64,000 bases of DNA from an uncultured Kangiella sp. (GTDB lineage Bacteria; Pseudomonadota; Gammaproteobacteria; Enterobacterales; Kangiellaceae). Shown here piece after piece: positions 37,541-46,241 of this stretch. Location of the stretch: NCBI GenBank assembly GCA_947503345.1, contig CANNCW010000001.1:682001-746000 (forward strand), written 5' to 3'. The notes under the pieces were generated by a model. The model saw only the letters and a program-made list of their open reading frames with translations, was not told where the DNA came from and ran no database searches. Numbering within the stretch: position 1 is the first letter of the stretch; every line of letters starts with the position of its first letter. The position numbers and the translations under genes are program-made.

Positions 37541-38158
37541 TTAATCAGTTCTGAAGCCATAGTCCTTGGGGCATCTACTTGGATCAAAAAAGTATGGCTT
37601 AAAGTTAATGTGTAAATGAGGGCCCGTTCCATGGTTTCTATTTATAACTTGTGGCTTATACTTCTGCCCATCAAAATAATATTCCGTATCTCCAATTAAT
37701 TTAGCTAACGTATCTACCCATTTCTTAGGCATTCCTCGTGTACCGATATCCACAGCTCTACTAGATAAATGTTTTGAAATAAAACAATTACGAGAAAGCT
37801 GGTCTTTAATTTGTGCTCTCAATTTTATTGGCGTTACATTTTCGATAGCTTTATATTCTTGAATTGCTTCTTGGTTTTCATAAATCGTGCAACCATCTCG
37901 CTGTAAGCATTGATAAATATAACGCGCTTGATCATCAATGCTTCTTGCAGAGCCTGTCACTCTAACTTTATAAACCTTATCTTGTTGTGACTTTTGGATC
38001 TGGCAAAAAGCTTCCGATGCTACTGATAAAGTCTCTATAATATCTTTTGGCAATACTTCGGTTTTACCCACTAAAGATTTTTCACAGTTCGCTGCAAATA
38101 ACTCGGATGAAAGTAACAAACCAACTAAACTAAAACAGGCAATAGATATTACTTTCAC
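37541..38158 (-). CDS. exported LAS-superfamily (M15-like) metallopeptidase
   Basis: 205 residues from the GTG at 38158, chosen because AGGAG sits 5 bases upstream; a TTG at 38182 would overlap the previous gene. The signal peptide is residues 1-23. The zinc pattern of M15/LAS enzymes is visible: SKHLSSRAVD at 128-137 gives His130 and Asp137 (HxxxxxxD), and HLH at 181-183 supplies the last His ligand. Four further Cys could form disulfides. LAS enzymes cut peptidoglycan peptides or D-Ala-D-Ala; the substrate here is unproven. It is the last gene of the ECF sigma operon, 13 bases after the DUF6768 gene. Confidence 0.7.
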   Translation of the reverse strand: MKVISIACFSLVGLLLSSELFAANCEKSLVGKTEVLPKDIIETLSVASEAFCQIQKSQQDKVYKVRVTGSARSIDDQARYIYQCLQRDGCTIYENQEAIQEYKAIENVTPIKLRAQIKDQLSRNCFISKHLSSRAVDIGTRGMPKKWVDTLAKLIGDTEYYFDGQKYKPQVINRNHGTGPHLHINFKPYFFDPSRCPKDYGFRTD

Positions 38159-38171
38159 TTTAACTCCTAAA

Positions 38172-38546
38172 TTAAGATTCAATTTTTTTCTGCAAATATT
38201 CTATGGACAATTCTAGCCTTTTAATCTCGCGCATTAAAGAATTCCTGCGCATTTCGCTGAATAGCCATTCTTTTAGTGATACCTGTGCTTTTAAAGATGC
38301 CAATGCTATAACGCCCCAAAACACTCTATTATCTGTTGATTCAGCTACGAAGAATTCATAGCCTGACCAGATCATAATCACAGTGAAAAGCATAACAAAT
38401 ACATTCACAAAAATAACCCAACCTTTCAAGCTTCCTTTAAATATTCCAGCCACTTGCCCAAACAAACCTGGCTCCTGTGCCAAAATTTCATCCAATTTTG
38501 TAGACTCTGATTCCAACTCTTTTTTAATACGCTCATCAATATTCAT
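38172..38546 (-). CDS. DUF6768-family membrane protein, ECF sigma partner
   Basis: 124 residues. A cytoplasmic N terminus (about 1-35, charged) is followed by two membrane helices (about 42-66 and 74-92) and a C-terminal coiled-coil-like helix rich in Lys and Glu. It resembles DUF6768 proteins, which occur immediately after ECF sigma factor genes and are candidates for anti-sigma or sensor function. It lies 10 bases after the sigma gene. The regulatory role is inferred from this position. Confidence 0.65.
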   Translation of the reverse strand: MNIDERIKKELESESTKLDEILAQEPGLFGQVAGIFKGSLKGWVIFVNVFVMLFTVIMIWSGYEFFVAESTDNRVFWGVIALASLKAQVSLKEWLFSEMRRNSLMREIKRLELSIEYLQKKIES

Positions 38547-38556
38547 AATTCAAACC

Positions 38557-39072
38557 TCACTCTGTATCCGTCATTAAAGCTTTTAAATTTCTCCTTGCTC
38601 GATTAAGCCTCGACTTCACCGTGCCTTTAGGCACTTCTAGTACAATCGCAATCTCTGCAAGCGAAAACCCTTCAAGATAAAATAAATAAACGGCCTGTCG
38701 CTCCACCTCAGATAATTGGTTAATCAATTTTAATAAACCTTTATCTTGAGGCTCCGTTGCTTCAGTGGCTAATTCATTCTGATTATCCAATTTCTCAGTT
38801 TTATTAGCTTTACGTGCCAAATCAATACAGCGCCAACGCACCGCTCGAAACATCCAACTACGAAACGCCTTTGGATCTTCAAGCCTTCTAAGCTTTTTAG
38901 CCGTATCCAACCATACATCCTGTACCGCATCTTGTGCCCAGTCGTGATGCCCACAAAGTTTATAAGCAAACTTTACTAAGGGTTGAAACATCATCTGGTA
39001 TAACTCAGCAAAAGCAGCTTCATTACCTGCCTGAGCCGAAATTACCAATATCTCTTCACGACTTGTTTTCAT
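38557..39072 (-). CDS. ECF-type RNA polymerase sigma factor
   Basis: 171 residues with the two-domain ECF plan. Region 2 has YKLCGHHDWAQDAVQDVWL near residue 38 and the -10 recognition segment RSWMFRAVRWRCID. Region 4 has LSEVERQAVYLFYLEGFSLAEIA and PKGTVKSRLNRARR (about 115-160). It should direct transcription of an envelope-type regulon, probably including its own operon with the DUF6768 protein and the LAS peptidase. No classical anti-sigma factor with a zinc-finger motif is present. Confidence 0.9.
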   Translation of the reverse strand: MKTSREEILVISAQAGNEAAFAELYQMMFQPLVKFAYKLCGHHDWAQDAVQDVWLDTAKKLRRLEDPKAFRSWMFRAVRWRCIDLARKANKTEKLDNQNELATEATEPQDKGLLKLINQLSEVERQAVYLFYLEGFSLAEIAIVLEVPKGTVKSRLNRARRNLKALMTDTE

Positions 39073-39162
39073 GCTATTTATCTTATGCCTTTACTAACAA
39101 GACGTAGGAAAGTGAAATTAGGTTCATTATTCTAAATACGATAACCAACATTTAGATTATTA

Positions 39163-39804
39163 CTATGGATAAACTAATAGCTTTGTATAATAAAAATCAT
39201 CTTGTTCTGGTATTTCGAATTCCTCACTCGAGAGAATATACCCCCAATAATGTCCAAACAAAGCATTTCTACCTATATCTCCAGGCGATGTAGAAGAAGG
39301 CTCAATAACAATACTTGCGGCTTCCTCAATAATGCCTACATATATAAATGCAGCCACCACAAACTCTGAACAAAAGTATGCGCTCTTTTCTGGAGAACTT
39401 GGGTTATACTCTCCTGAGAAATAACTTTCCAATTTTTCACGTGTTTCAGAGAATGTCCTACAACTTTTGAATTTCTTCATACCCCTAAGATTAAATTTTG
39501 CTTTTAATTGTATTGCTCTTTCTACAAAGTCTTCTAAAGCGTTTATTCTTTTTGGGCTCCAAATATCTGGCCTTCTTAAGATTGTTACATATTCATATTC
39601 CGCTAATAACTCGTTTAGAGAAACCTTTCTAATTCCCCCAATATAAGCTTCTGCAATTAGATCCTCTTCTAATACTAATGCGGCATGACAGTAAGCACTG
39701 TTAGTTTTTTCGATAGCTTCCTCATACTCACAGTTAGAATAGCAGAGTAAAACATCACCTCTTAATATCTCATCACTTTCACGTATAAAGTTTTTGTAAT
39801 TCAT
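39163..39804 (-). CDS. YiiX-like permuted papain-fold (NlpC/P60-related) hydrolase
   Basis: 213 residues without a signal peptide. The order of catalytic residues is that of circularly permuted papain-fold proteins (YaeF/YiiX): His40 in YCHAALVL comes first, the Glu of AEAYIGGIRKV follows, and Cys145 in YFCSEFVVAA is near the C terminus. It starts RGDVLLCYS, the typical N-terminal strand. Relatives hydrolyse amide or lipid-amide bonds; some are toxins or signalling proteases. It stands alone between the ECF operon and mdh. Substrate and cellular target are unknown. Confidence 0.75.
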   Translation of the reverse strand: MNYKNFIRESDEILRGDVLLCYSNCEYEEAIEKTNSAYCHAALVLEEDLIAEAYIGGIRKVSLNELLAEYEYVTILRRPDIWSPKRINALEDFVERAIQLKAKFNLRGMKKFKSCRTFSETREKLESYFSGEYNPSSPEKSAYFCSEFVVAAFIYVGIIEEAASIVIEPSSTSPGDIGRNALFGHYWGYILSSEEFEIPEQDDFYYTKLLVYP

Positions 39805-39815
39805 ACAATCCTCAT

Positions 39816-39843
39816 AAAAAAGCCCAGCAATTGCTGGGCTTTT
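39816..39843 (-). terminator. mdh terminator
   Basis: Palindrome AGCCCAGCAATTGCTGGGCT (39821-39840) flanked by an A5 run on the plus strand, which gives a T-run on the minus strand just beyond the mdh stop. Confidence 0.88.
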
Positions 39844-39867
39844 AATCTATCAGAAAGAAGTTATTAA

Positions 39868-40845
39868 TTAAAATAAATCGGCAACCGCTTCTCTTTCTTC
39901 TTTAAGCTCTTGTTCAGACTCGTCCATCTTACCTTGGATAAAATCTGAAACTTCTAAGCCTTGTACGATTTCGTAGTCGCCATCTTTGCATACTACTGGG
40001 TAAGAGTAGATTAAACCTTTCTCTACGCCATAAGAACCATCAGATGGAACCGCCATTGATACCCAGTCGCCTGATTCTGAACCTAAGCACCAGTCGCGCA
40101 TATGGTCTAAAACTGCGTTAGCTGCTGAAGCTGCTGAAGAAGAACCGCGAGCTGCGATTACTGCGGCGCCACGCTTAGCTACTGTTGGCATAAAGTCATC
40201 TTTTGCCCAAGCTGCGTCTACTTTGTCAGCTGCTGCAGCGCCAGCAACGCTTGCGAAAGCAATATCTGGAACCTGAGTTACTGAGTGGTTACCCCAGATA
40301 ATCATTTTCTTGATGTCAGAAATATCAGAACCTGACTTTTCAGCTAACTGATATAAAGCACGGTTATGATCAAGGCGAGTTAAGGCGGTAACGTTACGCT
40401 GGTTAATGCTTGGAGCGTTAGCTGCTAAGATGAAAGCGTTAGTATTAGCTGGATTTCCAACAACACAAATCTTAATGTTTTTATCAGCAACTTGGTCAAT
40501 CACTTTACCTAAAGAGCTGAAGATTTTACCGTTATCCGCAATTAAGTCTTTACGCTCCATTCCTGGGCCACGTGGCTTAGCGCCAACCATTAAGCCGATT
40601 TGCGCATCTTTAAAGGCAACTGCTGGATCATCAGTTACAACGATGTCTTTTACCAATGGGAAAGCACAATCATTTAACTCCATTGCTACCGCTTCACACA
40701 CTTTTAGTGCTGGCGTGATTTCTAAAAGGTTTAAAATTACTGGCTGGTCATTACCTAACATTTCACCGCTAGCAATACGGAATAATAATGAATAACAAAT
40801 TTGGCCGGCAGCACCGGTAACTGTAACGCGAACAGGCTGTTTCAT
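39868..40845 (-). CDS. mdh: malate dehydrogenase (type with [10 protein letters not shown] terminus)
   Basis: 325 residues. NAD-binding [18 protein letters not shown] is at residues 8-25, [14 protein letters not shown] holds the conserved Arg pair and the mobile loop, and [11 protein letters not shown] with WGNHS contains the catalytic Asp-His. The length and the TGAAGQI start are those of the MDH subtype found in actinobacteria, thermophiles and some gammaproteobacteria, rather than the shorter 312-residue E. coli form. It oxidises malate to oxaloacetate in the TCA cycle. Its own promoter is in the 134-base gap before recG. Confidence 0.95.
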   Translation of the reverse strand: MKQPVRVTVTGAAGQICYSLLFRIASGEMLGNDQPVILNLLEITPALKVCEAVAMELNDCAFPLVKDIVVTDDPAVAFKDAQIGLMVGAKPRGPGMERKDLIADNGKIFSSLGKVIDQVADKNIKICVVGNPANTNAFILAANAPSINQRNVTALTRLDHNRALYQLAEKSGSDISDIKKMIIWGNHSVTQVPDIAFASVAGAAAADKVDAAWAKDDFMPTVAKRGAAVIAARGSSSAASAANAVLDHMRDWCLGSESGDWVSMAVPSDGSYGVEKGLIYSYPVVCKDGDYEIVQGLEVSDFIQGKMDESEQELKEEREAVADLF

Positions 40846-40979
40846 TCCTGAATCCTCAATCTTTGATTAACAATCTTTTATAACAAAAGGGGGAAATTTC
40901 GGATGGCAACTTTACCATAAACCGACTTTCTTGTCATTCTGACAAGCCTTTAAATTCCTTGATCTAACTCAAGTCTGCC

Positions 40980-43061
40980 TTAAACATCGGCTAACTCATG
41001 GCGATAGCCTAACCAACGCTTACATAACCTCTTAGCTATTATGGGATTCTGAGATATTAACTGCTTTGCTGAATTTTGAATTTCAGGGATCAAAGCCGCA
41101 TTCTTAACAATATCAGCAAATTGCAGTGTCATTTCTCCAGTTTGACGAGTCCCTAAGAACTCACCGGGGCCACGCAGTCGCAAATCTTCCTCCGCAATAA
41201 CGAAACCATCATTGCTTTCGCGCATAATTTGAATCCTTGACTTTGCATTATCTGAAAGAGGGTGCCCATAGAGTAACAAACAGTGGCTTTCCACAGTGCC
41301 TCGCCCGACACGTCCTCGTAATTGATGCAATTGTGCTAATCCTAATCGCTCAGGGTTTTCAATTATCATCAAACTAGCATTTGGCACATCTACGCCGACT
41401 TCAATTACGGTAGTTGCCACTAATATATCCAATTCGCCAGCTTTAAACTTTGCCATAACCATCTGTTTCTGTTCAGGTTTTAGGCGACCATGAATTAAAC
41501 CTATTCGGCAGTTGGGTAATTGTTCTGCCAATAAATCAGCCGTGGTTTCAGCGGCTTGGCTTTGAATTTCTTCCGATTCCTCAATTAAAGTACAAACCCA
41601 ATAGACTTGCCGATTCTCTTTTTCACAAGCATCGGCAATTCTTGCTATTACTTGATCGCGTTTCTGTTCTGTAATGGCAATGGTTTTTATTGGTGTTCGG
41701 CCTGGCGGCAATTCATCAATAATGGATAAGTCCATATCTGCATAAGCGGTCATCGCTAGCGTTCTTGGGATAGGCGTTGCAGTCATCATTAGTTGATGTA
41801 GTTGTCTATTTTCAGGTGCTTTGCTTTTTAACGCTAAACGCTGTTTAACCCCAAAACGGTGCTGCTCATCAATAATCGCTAAACCCAAATTATGATACTT
41901 TACTTCGTCCTGAAATAGGGCATGAGTACCAATGATTAATCTTGCTTCGCCTGATTCTATTTTTACAAGCGCTTCACGACGTTCTACGGTTTTTAGTTTT
42001 CCAACTAAAAAGCTTACGGGTATTTCTAACTTGTCGCACCATTGTTTAAAGCTATTGTAATGTTGTTCTGCAAGAATTTCTGTTGGCGCCATAATTACTG
42101 TTTGGAAGCCTGATTCAATGACTTTAAAAGCAGCCAACGCCGCTACCAAAGTTTTTCCAGCTCCAACATCACCCTGTAATAAACGTAACATTGGTTTGCT
42201 TGACTCCAAGTCTTTACCGATTTCTTGACCCACTCTTTGTTGGGCTTTTGTTGGTTTAAAAGGCAACGATTCTAAAAATTTGCTTTTTAAAATACCCTCA
42301 TTGCGCATGATAAAGGCACTGTCTTGTTTAAAACGAACTCTTTGCAATTGCATACTAAGTTGTTGCGCTAAAAGTTCTTCGTATATTAAACGTTTAATAG
42401 CAGGTGACTGTTCACTATTAATTGACTCGATTGGTGTATTCTTGGGTGGCTGATGCAGCCAAAGTAATGCCTCGGTAATGCCCATTAATGCCCATTGTTC
42501 TATTAACTCTTGTGGCATTAAGTCTTCTATCGGCTCTTGTGCTAGTTTTACTAAAGCTTGCTTTTGTAAATTCCGCCATGAAGCTTGATGCAAGCCTTCG
42601 GTGGTTGGATATACAGGGGTAAGGCTTTCTAATAAAGGCGCTGTTTGATCTTCTTGTATGTAGGTGATTTCCGGATGAACCATTTGCCAACTACGACCAA
42701 AACGACGCACTTCGCCAAAGGCAAAAAGCTCCACTCCTGCTTGTAATTTTTTTTGTTGTGCCGCCATAAAATGAAAAAAGCGAAAATCGATAGAAGCTGT
42801 TTGGTCAAACGCTCGACAGACTAAAGAGCGCCTTTTACCATACTGAACTTGGCTGTGCTGCACGGTTACTCTAAGCATCACTCGTTCGCCATCTTGTGTC
42901 TCTATAATTGGCTTTACTTGAGTTCTGTCTTCATAGCGATGGGGCAAATGAAACAATAAATCCTGCACAGTTGTAATCTGCAGTTTAGCCAGTTTTTCTT
43001 TTAGCTTAGGCCCAACACCTTTGAGTGTTTCTACTGATATTTTGCTTAATTGCACAGACAT
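40980..43061 (-). CDS. recG: ATP-dependent DNA helicase RecG
   Basis: A 693-residue helicase that reverses stalled forks and processes Holliday junctions. The N-terminal wedge/OB domain runs to about 270 (TLKGVGPKLKEKLAKLQI near the start). The motor domains carry LLQGDVGAGKTLVA (Walker A), IIDEQHRFG (motif II), TATPIPRTL (motif III) and QLRGRVGRG (motif VI). The start follows the oxyR stop with no gap, so recG is probably co-transcribed with oxyR. E. coli instead places recG after trmH in the gmk-rpoZ-spoT operon, whose relatives lie further along here. Confidence 0.97.
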   Translation of the reverse strand: MSVQLSKISVETLKGVGPKLKEKLAKLQITTVQDLLFHLPHRYEDRTQVKPIIETQDGERVMLRVTVQHSQVQYGKRRSLVCRAFDQTASIDFRFFHFMAAQQKKLQAGVELFAFGEVRRFGRSWQMVHPEITYIQEDQTAPLLESLTPVYPTTEGLHQASWRNLQKQALVKLAQEPIEDLMPQELIEQWALMGITEALLWLHQPPKNTPIESINSEQSPAIKRLIYEELLAQQLSMQLQRVRFKQDSAFIMRNEGILKSKFLESLPFKPTKAQQRVGQEIGKDLESSKPMLRLLQGDVGAGKTLVAALAAFKVIESGFQTVIMAPTEILAEQHYNSFKQWCDKLEIPVSFLVGKLKTVERREALVKIESGEARLIIGTHALFQDEVKYHNLGLAIIDEQHRFGVKQRLALKSKAPENRQLHQLMMTATPIPRTLAMTAYADMDLSIIDELPPGRTPIKTIAITEQKRDQVIARIADACEKENRQVYWVCTLIEESEEIQSQAAETTADLLAEQLPNCRIGLIHGRLKPEQKQMVMAKFKAGELDILVATTVIEVGVDVPNASLMIIENPERLGLAQLHQLRGRVGRGTVESHCLLLYGHPLSDNAKSRIQIMRESNDGFVIAEEDLRLRGPGEFLGTRQTGEMTLQFADIVKNAALIPEIQNSAKQLISQNPIIAKRLCKRWLGYRHELADV

Positions 43062-43976
43062 TTATAAAGATTTAGTTCCCTGTAGCTTATTTAATTCTAC
43101 CGCTTGCTCTATTACTTTTAAGGCGTCTTTGCGCGGAAAGCTTCGTCTAAATGCTAGTGCCACTTTTCGACTCGGTACAGGATCAGCAAAAGTCTTAGTT
43201 ACTAACTCTAGCCGTTCATTTTGAAACTCAGCAGCTGATGCAGGAACCACGCTGACACCTAAGCCACTGGCAACCATATGACGGATGGTTTCTAAAGAAG
43301 AACCGGTGATCCAATCTTTTTGGGGATTTAAACTATTATCACGACATTGCGGGCAAGCTTCTAACACCTGATCTCTAAAGCAATGCCCAGCCCCAAGCAT
43401 TATCATTACTTCATCAGCAATATTAGCCAAATGCATACTGTCGTTTTTTACCCAGGGATGTTTGGCAGGTAGCAAGGCTTTAAAATCTTCCTCATACAAA
43501 GGAATAGTATCTATTTCTGGCTCATCAAAAGGCAATGCCACAAAAATTGCATCCAACTCTCCATTACGTAATTTAGTTTTTAAATTATGGGTAAAATCTT
43601 CATCAATGTGTAATGGCATTTTAGGAGCTAAGCGTTTCAGTTCAGGAACTAGGGTTGGGAATAGATAAGGGCCAATAGTGAAGATTGCCCCAATTTTCAA
43701 TGCTCCTTCTAATTGATCAGAATTTTGACTTGCTTCTAACTTCAGTTTATCTACTTGTTCTAAAATGGTTTGCGCTTGTTCGACAATTTTTTGACCTTGA
43801 ACAGTCAACTTTACATCGGATTTACTTCTTTCAAAAATAGTAACCCCTAACTGTTCTTCAAGTTTTTTTACCCCAACACTTAATGTTGGTTGACTTACAA
43901 AGCACGCTTCAGCTGCACGACCAAAATGTTTCTCTCTCGCAACCGCCACGATATATCGAAATTCTGTCAATGTCAT
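43062..43976 (-). CDS. oxyR: hydrogen peroxide-inducible regulator OxyR
   Basis: 304 residues from the ATG at 43976; AGG lies 8 bases upstream, and the GTG at 43985 adds three residues and is less likely. The LysR-type helix-turn-helix is at the N terminus (AEACFVSQPTLSVGVKKLE, 22-40). The redox pair falls exactly on Cys199 and Cys208 in GHCFRDQVLEAC, as in E. coli OxyR, so peroxide sensing by disulfide is expected. A consensus-perfect OxyR half-site lies about 40 bases upstream. The stop abuts the recG start. Confidence 0.96.
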   Translation of the reverse strand: MTLTEFRYIVAVAREKHFGRAAEACFVSQPTLSVGVKKLEEQLGVTIFERSKSDVKLTVQGQKIVEQAQTILEQVDKLKLEASQNSDQLEGALKIGAIFTIGPYLFPTLVPELKRLAPKMPLHIDEDFTHNLKTKLRNGELDAIFVALPFDEPEIDTIPLYEEDFKALLPAKHPWVKNDSMHLANIADEVMIMLGAGHCFRDQVLEACPQCRDNSLNPQKDWITGSSLETIRHMVASGLGVSVVPASAAEFQNERLELVTKTFADPVPSRKVALAFRRSFPRKDALKVIEQAVELNKLQGTKSL

Positions 43977-44016
43977 GATTTTCACCTATCCCCAATATTT
44001 TATGGTCTATTCTTTA

Positions 44017-44031
44017 ATAGCTAGTATCTAT
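44017..44031. promoter_or_regulatory. OxyR binding half-site upstream of oxyR
   Basis: ATAGCTAGTATCTAT fits the published OxyR pattern ATAGnTnnnAnCTAT at all ten fixed positions. A second partial CTAT lies at 44007-44010, six bases before it instead of the canonical seven, so the full tetramer site is imperfect. The position 41-55 bases before the oxyR ATG suits autoregulation. Confidence 0.6.
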
Positions 44032-44103
44032 CTATATTCCAAGATCCATAAATCAGACTAAAATCATAGCCACTTATTACAATTAATTCAAAAATTCTGA
44101 TGA

Positions 44104-44961
44104 TTAATTTTTTTGAGCCAAAAACATTGAGAGAGGGCGCCCATCCTCAAGTAGATACTCTGCATCAATAAGGATATTCCAATCCTTAAATTTATCGAAC
44201 AACTCATCGTTTTGTAACAAGTAAGCTGGATTTTTAGGTTTACCAAATTTTGCTGCTTCTTGGGTAAAAGTATGAATTGCGACGATAGAACCCTTTGCTA
44301 ACATATCTTTATAAACATCTAATAATGGACGGTGCAAATAACGAGCTTGCACCACTAAATGGGGTTGATTCTGATTTATCATTTCCGCTAGCTCCGCCAT
44401 CTGACACTGTAAATCTAAATTAAACGTCTCAATATTGGCATGCCAACGCTTCTTAAATTTTTTTAATCGCTCCAATGCATAATCATTGTTATCAATAGCG
44501 ATGGCTTGATAGCCATGCAAACTTAAAAATAAAGAATCTCGTCCAGAGCCACAACCAATATCAAACACCTTTGGTTGTGAGTTTGAACAGAGATTGTTTA
44601 TTAGCTCGATGTTTTGCTCCAGCAGGGGATTGGCTTTCCATAATCGCTGGCTAATATTATTTTGCTCTAATCTATCTTTTGGAACCTCATCAGCTAAGGT
44701 AATATTTTCTATTGAATAATCTTGACGCTCAAAAATTTCAGCCAAACAATTAAGCTGATTACTATTTGCCAATAAATTTAAACGACTACCTTTTGGTGGT
44801 AGTTCATGCCAAGACGATTCTAGATCCTCTAACGGTAAGCTGGTGGCCAAGGGCAAATGTCCCGTTACAAATTCTGTAACGGGACGTATATCGATAATGG
44901 GGACTTGCGCAGATTCTAAAGATTTAAGAGTGAGCGCGAGAAAAGGGTTGGGCTTTGCCAT
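44104..44961 (-). CDS. rhodanese-like / methyltransferase fusion
   Basis: 285 residues. Residues 16-90 resemble a rhodanese domain (PIIDIRPVTEFVTGHLPLA at 21-39), but the active-site loop reads LLANSNQL at 63-70, without the catalytic Cys, so sulfur transfer is unlikely. Residues 120-285 are a class I SAM-dependent methyltransferase of the TehB type, with motif I VFDIGCGSGRD at 132-142. The start lies 38 bases inside the end of the DUF418 gene, suggesting coupled translation. Substrate unknown; the dead rhodanese may be a binding or regulatory module. Confidence 0.75.
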   Translation of the reverse strand: MAKPNPFLALTLKSLESAQVPIIDIRPVTEFVTGHLPLATSLPLEDLESSWHELPPKGSRLNLLANSNQLNCLAEIFERQDYSIENITLADEVPKDRLEQNNISQRLWKANPLLEQNIELINNLCSNSQPKVFDIGCGSGRDSLFLSLHGYQAIAIDNNDYALERLKKFKKRWHANIETFNLDLQCQMAELAEMINQNQPHLVVQARYLHRPLLDVYKDMLAKGSIVAIHTFTQEAAKFGKPKNPAYLLQNDELFDKFKDWNILIDAEYLLEDGRPLSMFLAQKN

Positions 44962-46162
44962 AAGTTAATGATCGCCATACCCACTCTAGCGGGCCAAAAT
45001 AGAATTTTTTCAACCATAGTTCAGAGCCTATTAGCTGAATTAAATACAGTGCAACTACTATGTAATAAAGCTCATAGCGTTCAAGCTCTGCAAAGTAGCC
45101 AAAACCAAAGCCGTAAAATATCGTGGTTAAGACTATCGATTGCATAATGTAATTAGTAAAAGCCATTTTTCCTACAGCTTCGAATTTGCGACGCAACCAA
45201 ACCAGAATATTCGACTTTGCCCATAAACAGAACAGGCCGATATAACCGAGAGCAATAAAAACAGCTGCCACGCTGTTAGCAACACCAAATGAAAGCCACA
45301 AACCTTTAAAATCATAATTGTTATCATTCAATAACCAATAATCCCAAGCTTGTAATCCAGCTCCAATTAAAAACATTGTTAACGCAAACTTAATATAAAA
45401 AGCCTTACTTCGCTCTGCAGTTAGTATTCTTTGCTGATATAAGGCCATGCCTAACAACATAGCTCCGCCAATTCTTAAAGGACCAACAAGGAACAACATA
45501 TTTATCAATGCCATTCCATAAAACTTAGCTCTGTGCGTTAAGTTTTCTAGATAACCACCCTGATAAGCTGTCACTTCTTCTTCGATTAACGCTCGTGTGG
45601 GATAAAACATTTGATTCATTTCTTCCATTTCTGATGCTGGAACCCATTGAAATAGAAAATACAATCCAGCCATTACAACAAAGAAAAAACCCATCAAAGC
45701 AGAAGCAATGAATAGTTTCGTTTTAGCTGTTGTATTAAGTGCTAAAAAGAAAACCCAGAATCCCATTAACGCGTAAGTCGCTAGAATATCGCCATACCAA
45801 ATAAAAAACCCGTGGATCAAACCAAAAAGCAAAAGCCATCCCATTCTTTTCATATGAATCGGTGTTGGTGACACGCCTTTATTGCTGGCTCTTTGTGCCA
45901 TTAACATAATTCCAGCACCAAAAAGAATTGAGAACAGGGTATAAAACTTTTGATCTGCAAAGAAGTGGGTAACAAGCCAGGTTGTAGTATTGGCTGAACT
46001 CGTGTCTCCAGCAGCAAACGGATTCATATAAAAAGCGTTTATATGAGCAAATGTTGCAATATTCATCACTAAAATACCCAACACTGCAATTCCACGAATT
46101 AAATCTAGCGATAGAAATCTTTCTAAATTTGGCTTGAACTCTTTATCCATAGTTTTGCTCAT
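44924..46162 (-). CDS. DUF418-family multi-spanning membrane protein
   Basis: 412 residues. After a cytoplasmic N terminus (LSLDLIRGIAVLGILVMNI at about 17-35 is the family start) there are eight or more membrane helices. The C-terminal half contains FTNYIMQSIVLTTIFY and the final GPLEWVWRSLTYGK, the DUF418 signature. Such proteins resemble acyltransferase-3-like membrane proteins and are often called YeiB-like; function unknown. Its end overlaps the rhodanese-methyltransferase gene by 38 bases. Confidence 0.85.
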   Translation of the reverse strand: MSKTMDKEFKPNLERFLSLDLIRGIAVLGILVMNIATFAHINAFYMNPFAAGDTSSANTTTWLVTHFFADQKFYTLFSILFGAGIMLMAQRASNKGVSPTPIHMKRMGWLLLFGLIHGFFIWYGDILATYALMGFWVFFLALNTTAKTKLFIASALMGFFFVVMAGLYFLFQWVPASEMEEMNQMFYPTRALIEEEVTAYQGGYLENLTHRAKFYGMALINMLFLVGPLRIGGAMLLGMALYQQRILTAERSKAFYIKFALTMFLIGAGLQAWDYWLLNDNNYDFKGLWLSFGVANSVAAVFIALGYIGLFCLWAKSNILVWLRRKFEAVGKMAFTNYIMQSIVLTTIFYGFGFGYFAELERYELYYIVVALYLIQLIGSELWLKKFYFGPLEWVWRSLTYGKAQPFSRAHS

Positions 46163-46241
46163 GAATTCCCTAATAATTATAGTTAATTTATATTAAACCT
46201 TCGTTCGACGCTATACAAAATAAATTCGTAACAAAATGCTT

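Noticed and set aside
40406..40795. 129-codon open frame antisense to mdh
   Set aside because: It is a shadow of the mdh reading frame with no start signal or recognisable domain.
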